Notes under the pieces: generated by a model
The model's database searches: none
Told to the model about the DNA's origin: nothing
What the model saw: the letters and a program-made list of their open reading frames with translations, nothing else
In this document: positions 1 to 5,421 of the stretch, piece by piece
Layout of the letters: each line of letters starts with the position of its first letter
How positions within the stretch are numbered: the stretch's first letter is position 1
Program-made: the position numbers and the translations under genes
From: JANMEX01 sp031423755
GTDB taxonomy: Bacteria; Pseudomonadota; Alphaproteobacteria; Rhizobiales; Rhizobiaceae
DNA length: 5,421 bases
Direction of reading: 5' to 3'
NCBI GenBank assembly: GCA_031423755.1
Contig: JANPGC010000119.1
Coordinates: 1-5,421, forward strand

Positions 1-1
1 G

Positions 2-1330
2 ATGGTGGTGCGCGGCGACGGGGCGCTGGTCTCGGCGGCGTTTGCGGCAGAAAGGCCAATTGAAACAATACTTTCCGGACCAGCGGCCAGCCTTGTTGGC
101 GCGCGTTTTTTGACCGGGCTCGACAATGCGATTGTCTCCGACATTGGTGGCACGACGACCGACATTGCGCTTTTGACCGACGGGCGACCGCGTCTTGACG
201 AAGAGGGGGCGACCGTCGGCGGGTTCTCAACGATGGTCGAGGCTGTGGCGATGCGCACGCACGGGCTTGGCGGGGATTCGGAAGTGTCGGTGGAAGAAGG
301 CGGTCTTGAGCCAAGGCTGATCCTCGGTCCGCGCCGTATTCTGCCTCTGGCGCTTGCGGCCTCGGCGCATCCTGACATCCTGCAAATACTTGAAAAGCAG
401 GCGAAATCCGAAACTTTGGACCGGCTTGAGGGACGCTTTGCGTTCAGCACCGGACTGGCCGAACGCTTCGCCGCCGGGCTTTCTCCATCGGAGGCGGCGC
501 TCTATCATCGGCTCACGGCTACACCCCAGCCGCTTTCCGGCTTCATCGGCGCAGCATCCCAATTGACCTCTCTGAACCGGCTGGTTGTGCGCGGATTGGC
601 GATGATTTCCGGATTCACACCGACCGATGCGCAGCATGTCGCGGGGCGGCAATCGACTGGAAATGTGGACGCCTCGCGGCTTGGCGCGATCCTGTTTGCA
701 CGCAAGCGCGACGGGCGCGGGCGGGCGATCGCTGCAACGCCCGAAGAGATTGCGGCCATGACAATTGCGGCGTTGGAGCGGCGTTCGGCGGAGTTGGTGC
801 TGGAGGCAGCGTTTGCTGAAGACGGGCTCGACGGACCCGCCATGCTGCGCTCGCCGCTCACGCAAAGGGCGCTCGAAAAGCGCGCGGGAACCGTGCGGAT
901 TTCGCTCGGATTGGACCGGCCGGTGATCGGACTTGGGGCTTCCGCCCCGCTGGTCTATCCGGCGGTTGGCAGACTGCTTTCGACCGAAGCTGTCATCCCG
1001 CTTGAGGCTGGCGTTGCTAATGCGGTCGGCGCGGTGGTCGGCGAGGTGCGCGTGAAGGTGAGCGCCCACGTCAGCCAGCCCGAAGAGGGACGCTTCCGGG
1101 TGAGCGTCGGGGCGGACGTGCGAGACTTTGACGAAGAGGACGCGGCGCTCTCTTTCGCCGAGAGCATGGCGAGCGACATGGCACTGGCCAAGGCTGCGGA
1201 CGCAGGAGCCGCGGACGCGCATGTGGACATGGGCCGCGACATCAAGTCTGCGACTATCGAAGGCCAGCGCAAATTCATCGAAGGCGTCATTTCCGCCAGT
1301 GCCCATGGGCGGCCGCGGCTGGGGAGCTAG
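2..1330 (+). CDS. Hydantoinase/oxoprolinase family protein, C-terminal part (5' end outside window)
   Basis: This is the C-terminal 442 residues of a HyuA-type enzyme. Members use ATP to open or activate cyclic amides (hydantoins, N-methylhydantoin, 5-oxoproline), or in related branches to carboxylate ketones, in the cytoplasm. Visible residues 5-11 (GDGALVS) and 19-34 (RPIETILSGPAA followed by SLVGA) lead into the ASKHA phosphate-binding motif DIGGTTTDIA at 47-56. MVEAV, GLGGDS and GPRRILPLAL follow as expected. Near the C-terminus, GLGASAPLVYP and the EAGVANAVGAVVG helix are also typical. Family members of this type are usually around 650-700 residues, so the N-terminal Hydant_A_N region is missing only because the window starts here; the in-frame ATG at base 2 is very unlikely to be the start. 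It ends in TAG, 56 bp before the next gene on the same strand. The exact substrate cannot be read from the fragment, and no hyuB partner is in view. Confidence 0.9.
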   Translation: MVVRGDGALVSAAFAAERPIETILSGPAASLVGARFLTGLDNAIVSDIGGTTTDIALLTDGRPRLDEEGATVGGFSTMVEAVAMRTHGLGGDSEVSVEEGGLEPRLILGPRRILPLALAASAHPDILQILEKQAKSETLDRLEGRFAFSTGLAERFAAGLSPSEAALYHRLTATPQPLSGFIGAASQLTSLNRLVVRGLAMISGFTPTDAQHVAGRQSTGNVDASRLGAILFARKRDGRGRAIAATPEEIAAMTIAALERRSAELVLEAAFAEDGLDGPAMLRSPLTQRALEKRAGTVRISLGLDRPVIGLGASAPLVYPAVGRLLSTEAVIPLEAGVANAVGAVVGEVRVKVSAHVSQPEEGRFRVSVGADVRDFDEEDAALSFAESMASDMALAKAADAGAADAHVDMGRDIKSATIEGQRKFIEGVISASAHGRPRLGS

Positions 1331-1377
1331 GCAGAGATTGTTTTTATCCGTCGCCTGAAATCAAAACGGTCACGCTT

Positions 1378-1382
1378 GGAGG
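1378..1382 (+). promoter_or_regulatory. Shine-Dalgarno GGAGG of the small membrane protein gene
   Basis: GGAGG lies four bases before the GTG at 1387. The spacing is short but the match to the anti-SD is strong. The protein contains no Met codon, so this site is the main support for the non-ATG start. Confidence 0.6.
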
Positions 1383-1386
1383 CATT

Positions 1387-1620
1387 GTGGGCAAATCAAC
1401 GCTTATTACAATTTTTGAATGGTCAGGGTCCGCGCTCGGAATTGTGTATGCGCTGCTGATCGCTTCCAACACCGGCAATGAAATTGCCGCGTTCGCGCTT
1501 CTGCTGCTGTCCGCCGGTCTATTTGCCGCTTGGGCGATTATCGACAGGCGCTGGGCGTTTCTGGCGTTGCAACTTTTCTATGCTGGTTCGGCAATTCTCG
1601 GCTTCATACGCTGGGGCTGA
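1387..1620 (+). CDS. Small three-helix membrane protein, PnuC-half-like
   Basis: This 77-residue hydrophobic protein has three likely transmembrane segments, at about 6-26, 33-52 and 57-74. A short polar turn (SNTGNE, 27-32) and a basic turn (DRRW, 53-56) separate them. No signal peptide or cysteine is visible. The pattern EW at 11-12, LGIVYALL at 17-24, LLSAGLFAAW at 40-49, then RRWAFLALQLFY at 54-65 and GFIRW at 72-76, resembles from memory one three-helix bundle of PnuC-type transporters, which carry nicotinamide riboside and use a SWEET-like fold. PnuC proteins are about three times longer, so this would be a half-unit that must oligomerise if it transports anything. Start: GTG preceded by GGAGG; there is no in-frame ATG. 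It sits 56 bp after the hydantoinase-family gene and 103 bp before malate synthase, so it may be co-transcribed with either. The function is unknown, and the PnuC resemblance is my reading, not a search result. Confidence 0.75.
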   Translation: MGKSTLITIFEWSGSALGIVYALLIASNTGNEIAAFALLLLSAGLFAAWAIIDRRWAFLALQLFYAGSAILGFIRWG

Positions 1621-1711
1621 CGCGGTTTGACTTTGATCGAAACAACTATCCCATTTGGCTGGTTTACAGCATGTGCCGTTGTGTGCAGTTTGCGATGTAA
1701 CGGACCATCTC

Positions 1712-1715
1712 AGGA
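1712..1715 (+). promoter_or_regulatory. Shine-Dalgarno AGGA deciding the glcB start
   Basis: AGGA sits eight bases before the ATG at 1724. It favours that ATG over an upstream in-frame TTG at 1655, which has no comparable purine tract before it and would add 23 residues absent from the malate synthase G family. Confidence 0.55.
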
Positions 1716-1723
1716 ATAAGACC

Positions 1724-3892
1724 ATGCGCGAGCGAGTGACCATCAACGGAATGCAGATCGACAGGGAACTGCACGACTTCATCGTCAACGAGGCGCTGCC
1801 GGGAACAGGCGTGGACGCTTCGGCTTATCTCAACGGGATGGCCGAAATTCTCAACGAGCTTGAGCCCAGGAACAGGGCGCTGTTGGCCAAGCGCGACGCG
1901 TTACAGATGCAGATTGACGCTTGGTACAAGGAAAAGCGCGCCAGCGGCTATGAGATGGAAGAATACCGCACGTTCCTGACTTCCATCGGCTATCTTCTGC
2001 CGGAAGGCCCGGCCTTTCAGGTTTCGACTAGTAACGTCGATCCGGAAATCGCCATCGTCGCCGGGCCGCAGCTGGTCGTGCCGGTGATGAACGCGCGTTA
2101 TGCGCTGAATGCCGCCAATGCGCGCTGGGGTTCGCTCTATGACGCGCTCTATGGCACCGATGCGATTTCTGAAGACGGTGGCGCGGAGAAGGGCAAGGGG
2201 TATAACCCTTTGCGCGGCGCGAAGGTTATCGCTTGGGCGCGCCGGTTCCTGAACGAATCTGTGCCGCTTGCGGCGGGTTCCTGGGAGAGTGTGTCCAAGC
2301 TGTCCGTGGCTGGCGGCATTTTGCACGTGACAAATGCTGCCGGTGAAACAGGCCTGAAAGACCCGGCTCAGTTCGCCGGCTACACGGGCGATGCGGCCAA
2401 TCCTTCGTCTGTGCTGATGGTCAAGAATGGCATGCATGCGCAGGTGATCATCGACCGGGCCAACATCATCGGCAAGGATGACGCTGCGGGCATGGCGGAT
2501 GTGGTGCTGGAATCGGCGCTGACTTCGATCATGGACTGCGAGGATTCGATTGCCGCCGTTGACGCAGAAGACAAAGTGCTTGTTTACCGCAACTGGCTCG
2601 GCCTGATGAAGAGCGACCTGACGGAAGAGGTTGCCAAGGGTGAAAAGGTTATTGTTCGTCGGCTGAATGCGGACAAGGCCTTCACCGGGCCGGACGGCTC
2701 GGCGATTTCGCTGAAGGGCCGGGCGCTGATGCTGATCCGCAATGTCGGGCATTTGATGACCAACCCGGCGATACTGCTTGCTGATGGCTCGGAGGCACCG
2801 GAAGGCATTCTGGATGCGCTGGTGACCGGGCTTGTCGCGCTGCATGATGTCGGCGTGAACGGGCGCAGAGCGAACTCAGTTGAAGGCTCGATGTATGTGG
2901 TCAAGCCGAAGATGCACGGGCCGGAGGAAGTCGCTTTCGCCAGTGAAATCTTCGGCCGCGTCGAGGCGCTTATCGGCATGGCCCCGAACACGATCAAGAT
3001 GGGCATCATGGACGAGGAGCGCCGCACGACGGTGAACCTCAAGGAATGCATCCGCGCGGCGGCATCCCGCGTCGTGTTCATTAACACAGGGTTCCTCGAC
3101 CGCACGGGCGATGAGATGCACACGTCGATGGAAGCCGGGCCGATGATCCGCAAGGGGGACATGAAGGCCGCACCGTGGATACAAGCCTATGAGCAATGGA
3201 ATGTCGATATCGGCCTTGAATGCGGGCTGGCGGGCCACGCGCAGATCGGCAAGGGGATGTGGGCCATGCCCGACTTGATGGCAGCGATGCTGGAGCAGAA
3301 GATTGCGCACCCGACAGCCGGGGCCAACACCGCTTGGGTGCCCTCGCCGACTGCCGCAACGCTGCATGCCACGCACTATCACAAGGTGGACGTGCACGCC
3401 GTGCAGGAGGGCTTGAAGAGCCGCAAGCGGGCCAATCTGGATGACATCCTCAACGTGCCGGTGGCCACCCGCCCGAACTGGACGCGTGAGGATATCGGCA
3501 AAGAATTGGAGAACAATGCACAGGGCATTCTCGGCTATGTGGTGCGCTGGGTCGATCAGGGTGTCGGCTGCTCCAAGGTGCCGGACATCAACAACATCGG
3601 CCTGATGGAAGACCGCGCCACGCTGCGCATCTCTTCACAACACATCGCCAACTGGCTGCACCATGGCGTGACCAGCGAAGGCGAAGTGCTGGAAGTGATG
3701 AAGCGCATGGCGGCAGTGGTGGACGGGCAGAATGCGGATGATCCGCTCTATCGCCCGATGGCACCGGATTTTGTCGGCTCGGTGGCATTTCAGGCGGCGT
3801 GCGATCTGGTGTTCAAGGGGCGGGAACAGCCGAACGGCTATACGGAGCCTGTTTTGCATCGGCGGAGATTGGAGTTGAAGGCGCGGGGGTGA
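1724..3892 (+). CDS. glcB: Malate synthase G
   Basis: Malate synthase G condenses glyoxylate with acetyl-CoA to malate and CoA in the cytoplasm. It is the monomeric, Mg-dependent form used in the glyoxylate and glycolate pathways. The protein is 722 residues, matching the roughly 723 of E. coli GlcB. The N-terminal PGTGVDA, then GPQLVVP and MNARYALNAANARWGSLYDALYG, are family hallmarks. By alignment from memory with E. coli, the active-site residues are all present: Arg339 in IRNVGHLMTNP, the Mg ligands Glu431 (MGIMDEERRTT) and Asp459 (GFLDRTGDEMHTSMEAGP), and the catalytic base Asp630 (LMEDRATLRISSQHIANWL). GANTAWVPSPTAATLHA and the C-terminal QPNGYTEPVLH complete the match. Start: ATG with AGGA eight bases upstream. 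The 103 bp before it hold no promoter I would defend, although TTGACT at 1627-1632 could serve as a -35 box. Its last 80 nt overlap the convergent LysR gene. No isocitrate lyase is nearby, so the glyoxylate source is not evident. Confidence 0.98.
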   Translation: MRERVTINGMQIDRELHDFIVNEALPGTGVDASAYLNGMAEILNELEPRNRALLAKRDALQMQIDAWYKEKRASGYEMEEYRTFLTSIGYLLPEGPAFQVSTSNVDPEIAIVAGPQLVVPVMNARYALNAANARWGSLYDALYGTDAISEDGGAEKGKGYNPLRGAKVIAWARRFLNESVPLAAGSWESVSKLSVAGGILHVTNAAGETGLKDPAQFAGYTGDAANPSSVLMVKNGMHAQVIIDRANIIGKDDAAGMADVVLESALTSIMDCEDSIAAVDAEDKVLVYRNWLGLMKSDLTEEVAKGEKVIVRRLNADKAFTGPDGSAISLKGRALMLIRNVGHLMTNPAILLADGSEAPEGILDALVTGLVALHDVGVNGRRANSVEGSMYVVKPKMHGPEEVAFASEIFGRVEALIGMAPNTIKMGIMDEERRTTVNLKECIRAAASRVVFINTGFLDRTGDEMHTSMEAGPMIRKGDMKAAPWIQAYEQWNVDIGLECGLAGHAQIGKGMWAMPDLMAAMLEQKIAHPTAGANTAWVPSPTAATLHATHYHKVDVHAVQEGLKSRKRANLDDILNVPVATRPNWTREDIGKELENNAQGILGYVVRWVDQGVGCSKVPDINNIGLMEDRATLRISSQHIANWLHHGVTSEGEVLEVMKRMAAVVDGQNADDPLYRPMAPDFVGSVAFQAACDLVFKGREQPNGYTEPVLHRRRLELKARG

Positions 3893-4781
3893 GATAGGGA
3901 AGAACTGGGTCGTCATCTTGCTGCGCCATTCCCAACACCCATTCCCGAAACACTCGCGCCTGCTGCGCATTGTCCCGTGACACAAGGTGAAACCCTTCAT
4001 CGACAGGCACAGCCAGGCTGAACGGAGCGACAAGGCGGCCGGTGTGGAGTTCCTTGTCGATCATGGAACTGCGCCCCAGCGCAACGCCAGACCCTTGCGC
4101 TGCCACTTCAAAGGCCATCAGCGATGTGTCGCACTGCAGGCCCAGGTTGGTGGGGGAAATCTTCACGCCCGCCGTCTTCAACCAGAGCGCCCAGCCTTCC
4201 TTGTAACCAAGGACGTGGATCAGCGTTTGGTTCATGAGGTCGGCGGGGCTGCGCAGTGCGTTGGCAAGTGCGGGGCTGCACACCGGCTGGATGTATTCAC
4301 GGGTCAGCCGCTCTGCCTTGACGCCGGGCCAGCGGCCATCGCCGTAGCGGATGTCGAGGTCGAAAGACTCGTTTCCTGCATCCTCGTTCCAGACGCTTGA
4401 TATCAGGCGCAGCGCGATACCCGGATTTTCGGCGATGAAATCCGGCAGTCTTGGAGCCAGCCAATTGACGGCAAATCCGATGGCGCAGCGAATGGTGAGG
4501 ACATCTGATTGGCACGGGCCGAAGACTTCGCTGGCGCCCGCCGCAAGCCGCTCGAACGCGTCCTGCACCTTGGGCAGGAAGGCTTCACCCGCCTTGGTGA
4601 GGCCAAGGCTGCGCGGAAAACGGAAGAACAACGGCTCGCCGAGTTTAAGTTCGAGCAGCTTGATTTGCTTCGATACGGCGGCTTGGCTGAGGGCAAGCTC
4701 CTGCGCCGCCGAGGTAAAGCTCAGGTGCCGGGCGGAGACTTCAAAGGCGCGGAGCCATGCCAGAGGCGGCAAGTTGTGCAT
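3813..4781 (-). CDS. LysR-type transcriptional regulator, GcvA-like
   Basis: This 322-residue LTTR binds DNA as an oligomer and responds to a small effector. The N-terminal winged helix-turn-helix covers about residues 5-65: LRAFEVSARHLSFTSAAQEL leads into the recognition helix SQAAVSKQIKLLE (32-44), then LGEPLFFR and LTKAGEAFL. The opening LPPLAWLRAFE and the effector domain from about 90 to 288 (NWLAPRLPDF, DLDIRYGDGRWPG, GSGVALGRSSMI) place it in the GcvA-like subgroup. Start: ATG at 4781-4779, with only a weak GGA upstream. LTTRs usually run 290-310 residues; here a 34-residue tail from residue 289 with eight prolines follows the expected end, and most of it is antisense to glcB. The gene diverges from the GcvT/DmdA-like gene 98 bp away, the standard arrangement for an LTTR and its target, so that gene is the likely target. 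The effector is unknown. Confidence 0.95.
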   Translation of the reverse strand: MHNLPPLAWLRAFEVSARHLSFTSAAQELALSQAAVSKQIKLLELKLGEPLFFRFPRSLGLTKAGEAFLPKVQDAFERLAAGASEVFGPCQSDVLTIRCAIGFAVNWLAPRLPDFIAENPGIALRLISSVWNEDAGNESFDLDIRYGDGRWPGVKAERLTREYIQPVCSPALANALRSPADLMNQTLIHVLGYKEGWALWLKTAGVKISPTNLGLQCDTSLMAFEVAAQGSGVALGRSSMIDKELHTGRLVAPFSLAVPVDEGFHLVSRDNAQQARVFREWVLGMAQQDDDPVLPYLTPAPSTPISADAKQAPYSRSAVPAP

Positions 4782-4849
4782 GATTGATCCATAACTTTTG
4801 TTGGGTCATAGGGCAGATAATCATTGTTTGACGCGGAAGTCATCCAACG

Positions 4850-4866
4850 GCACTGAAAGTGCTTTC
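4850..4866. repeat. Overlapping small inverted repeats upstream of the GcvT/DmdA-like gene
   Basis: GCACT (4850-4854) and AGTGC (4858-4862) are perfect 5-bp arms around a 3-base loop. Overlapping them, GAAAG (4855-4859) and CTTTC (4862-4866) are 5-bp arms around TG. Both lie directly upstream of the Shine-Dalgarno site, so they may be an operator half or a small leader hairpin. With such short arms, chance is also possible. Confidence 0.35.
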
Positions 4867-4867
4867 C

Positions 4868-4873
4868 GGGAGG
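4868..4873 (+). promoter_or_regulatory. Shine-Dalgarno GGGAGG of the GcvT/DmdA-like gene
   Basis: GGGAGG lies six bases before the ATG at 4880, a strong site at good spacing. It fixes the start of the last gene in the window. Confidence 0.7.
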
Positions 4874-4879
4874 CCTTTC

Positions 4880-5421
4880 ATGTTCTCAATCTATCCATCG
4901 GCACGGCTGCGCCCGTCGCCCTTTTTCGAGGCGACCGTGGCTGAGGGCGTGACCTCTTTCACCACCTACAACAACATGCTGATGCCGACGGGCTTCGGGA
5001 AAGCGGAAGAAGAATATTGGCGCATCATCGACGGCGTTTCGATGTGGGATGTCGCCTGCGAGCGACAGGTGCAGTTGAAAGGGCCGGATGCGGCGCGGCT
5101 GGCGCAGATGTTGTGCACACGCGACCTGTCCAAATGCGTCGAGGGACAGGGCAAATATGTGGCGATCTGCAACCATGCCGGAACGCTGATCAACGACCCG
5201 ATCATCCTGAAGCGCGCCGATGACCTGTTCTGGCTGTCGATTGCGGACTCGAACATCCTGTTCTGGGCGCGGGCGATTTGCGCCGAGCGCGGGCTGAATG
5301 TCGAGATCACCGAGCCGGATGTGTCGCCTCTCGCCGTGCAGGGGCCGAAGGCGGAAGACGTCGTCGCCTCGATATTCGGCGACTGGGTGCGGGGCCTCAA
5401 ATATTTCTGGTTCAAGGAAAC
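4880..5421 (+). CDS. GcvT-fold aminomethyltransferase family protein, DMSP demethylase (DmdA)-like, N-terminal part
   Basis: An open frame runs from ATG 4880 through the window end, giving 180 full codons; the family is about 370 residues, so roughly half is visible. It belongs to the GcvT fold, whose members pass one-carbon groups to tetrahydrofolate in the cytoplasm. Residues 10-17 (LRPSPFFE), EYWRIIDGVSMWDVACERQV (45-64), KGPDAARLAQML (67-78), TRDLSKC (80-86), QGKYVAICNHAGTLINDPIIL (split around 90-110), FWLSIADS (117-124) and EPDVSPLAVQGPK (145-157) match what I recall of dimethylsulfoniopropionate demethylase DmdA and its relatives. They match better than the glycine-cleavage T protein, which lacks the MWDVA-ERQV and EPDVSP signatures in this form. 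Many terrestrial Rhizobiales carry DmdA-like paralogues whose substrate is not DMSP, so the true methyl donor is open. The gene is divergent from the LysR gene, probably its regulator, and is preceded by a strong Shine-Dalgarno site. Confidence 0.88.
   Translation, partial: MFSIYPSARLRPSPFFEATVAEGVTSFTTYNNMLMPTGFGKAEEEYWRIIDGVSMWDVACERQVQLKGPDAARLAQMLCTRDLSKCVEGQGKYVAICNHAGTLINDPIILKRADDLFWLSIADSNILFWARAICAERGLNVEITEPDVSPLAVQGPKAEDVVASIFGDWVRGLKYFWFKE

Larger units (their letters stand above)
4782..4879. promoter_or_regulatory. Shared divergent control region between the LysR gene and the GcvT/DmdA-like gene
   Basis: These 98 bp must hold both promoters and, by the usual LTTR pattern, the regulator's binding sites. 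The upstream part is noticeably AT-richer than the surrounding genes. GATAAT at 4816-4821 could be a -10 box for the rightward gene, but I see no -35 box at normal spacing; this would fit an activator-dependent promoter, though it does not prove one. GTCA (4805-4808) and TGAC (4829-4832) form a widely spaced dyad around it. I found no clear T-N11-A LTTR box. Confidence 0.5.

Noticed and set aside
227..1306. A 359-codon open frame on the minus strand inside the hydantoinase-family gene
   Set aside because: It is antisense to a clearly conserved coding region. Its translation is Arg/His-rich with no recognisable domain, typical of a shadow frame in GC-rich DNA.
1331..1386. Terminator between the hydantoinase-family gene and the small membrane protein gene
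   Set aside because: A short T-run (1340-1345) is present, but no stem precedes it within the gap.
1627..1655. TTGACT as the -35 box of a glcB promoter
   Set aside because: No acceptable -10 hexamer follows at 16-18 bp; the nearest TATC-like string is only about 14 bp away. It is mentioned under glcB only as a possibility.
1655..1723. Upstream TTG start adding 23 residues to malate synthase G
   Set aside because: The extra residues have no counterpart in the family, there is no good Shine-Dalgarno before the TTG, and the ATG at 1724 gives the normal family length.
2202..2229. Inverted repeat ATAACC/GGTTAT with partial extension inside glcB
   Set aside because: It lies in the conserved coding stretch KGYNPLRGAKVIAW, where protein constraint explains the bases. 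The arms are only 6 bp with an imperfect continuation and no U-tract.
1901..2845. A 314-codon minus-strand open frame inside glcB
   Set aside because: It is antisense to conserved malate synthase sequence, with Arg/His-rich composition and no family features.
4351..4794. Plus-strand open frames of 92-147 codons antisense to the LysR N-terminal region
   Set aside because: They are antisense to a well-recognised HTH and effector domain and lack any family feature of their own.

Overview
The window reads as chromosomal DNA from an alphaproteobacterium, most likely Hyphomicrobiales (Rhizobiales) of the Brucella/Ochrobactrum/Phyllobacterium/Mesorhizobium kind. This rests on the GC-rich coding sequence, the gene types, and protein sequences resembling what I remember from that order. 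No search was run, so the taxonomic call is an inference. No RNA genes, insertion sequences, CRISPR arrays or prophage genes were seen. The region is dense, ordinary metabolic DNA with five protein-coding genes; the first and last are cut by the window edges.

Layout: (1) 2-1330 (+) is the C-terminal part of a hydantoinase/oxoprolinase-family (HyuA-type) ASKHA ATPase. (2) 1387-1620 (+) is a 77-residue, three-helix membrane protein starting at GTG; it looks like one half of a PnuC-type vitamin transporter. (3) 1724-3892 (+) is a full-length malate synthase G (glcB) with all four expected active-site residues. (4) 3813-4781 (-) is a GcvA-like LysR-type regulator. It converges on glcB, and its last 26 or so codons are antisense to the glcB 3' end. 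(5) 4880-5421 (+) is the N-terminal part of a GcvT-fold protein that looks more like DMSP demethylase (DmdA) than the glycine-cleavage T protein. It diverges from the LysR gene across a 98-bp shared control region.

How they may work together: malate synthase G condenses glyoxylate with acetyl-CoA to malate. A hydantoinase/oxoprolinase enzyme and a folate-dependent demethylase-like enzyme could sit upstream in breakdown of N-methylated or cyclic amides, or of other methylated compounds, that ends in glycine or glyoxylate. That link is an inference from neighbourhood only. The better supported regulatory guess is that the LysR protein controls the divergent GcvT/DmdA-like gene.

The points most worth a second look are the half-PnuC-like small membrane protein and the 80-nt tail-to-tail overlap of lysR and glcB with its proline-rich tail. 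The substrate of the DmdA-like enzyme is also open. I found no convincing evidence of a wholly new multi-gene system.
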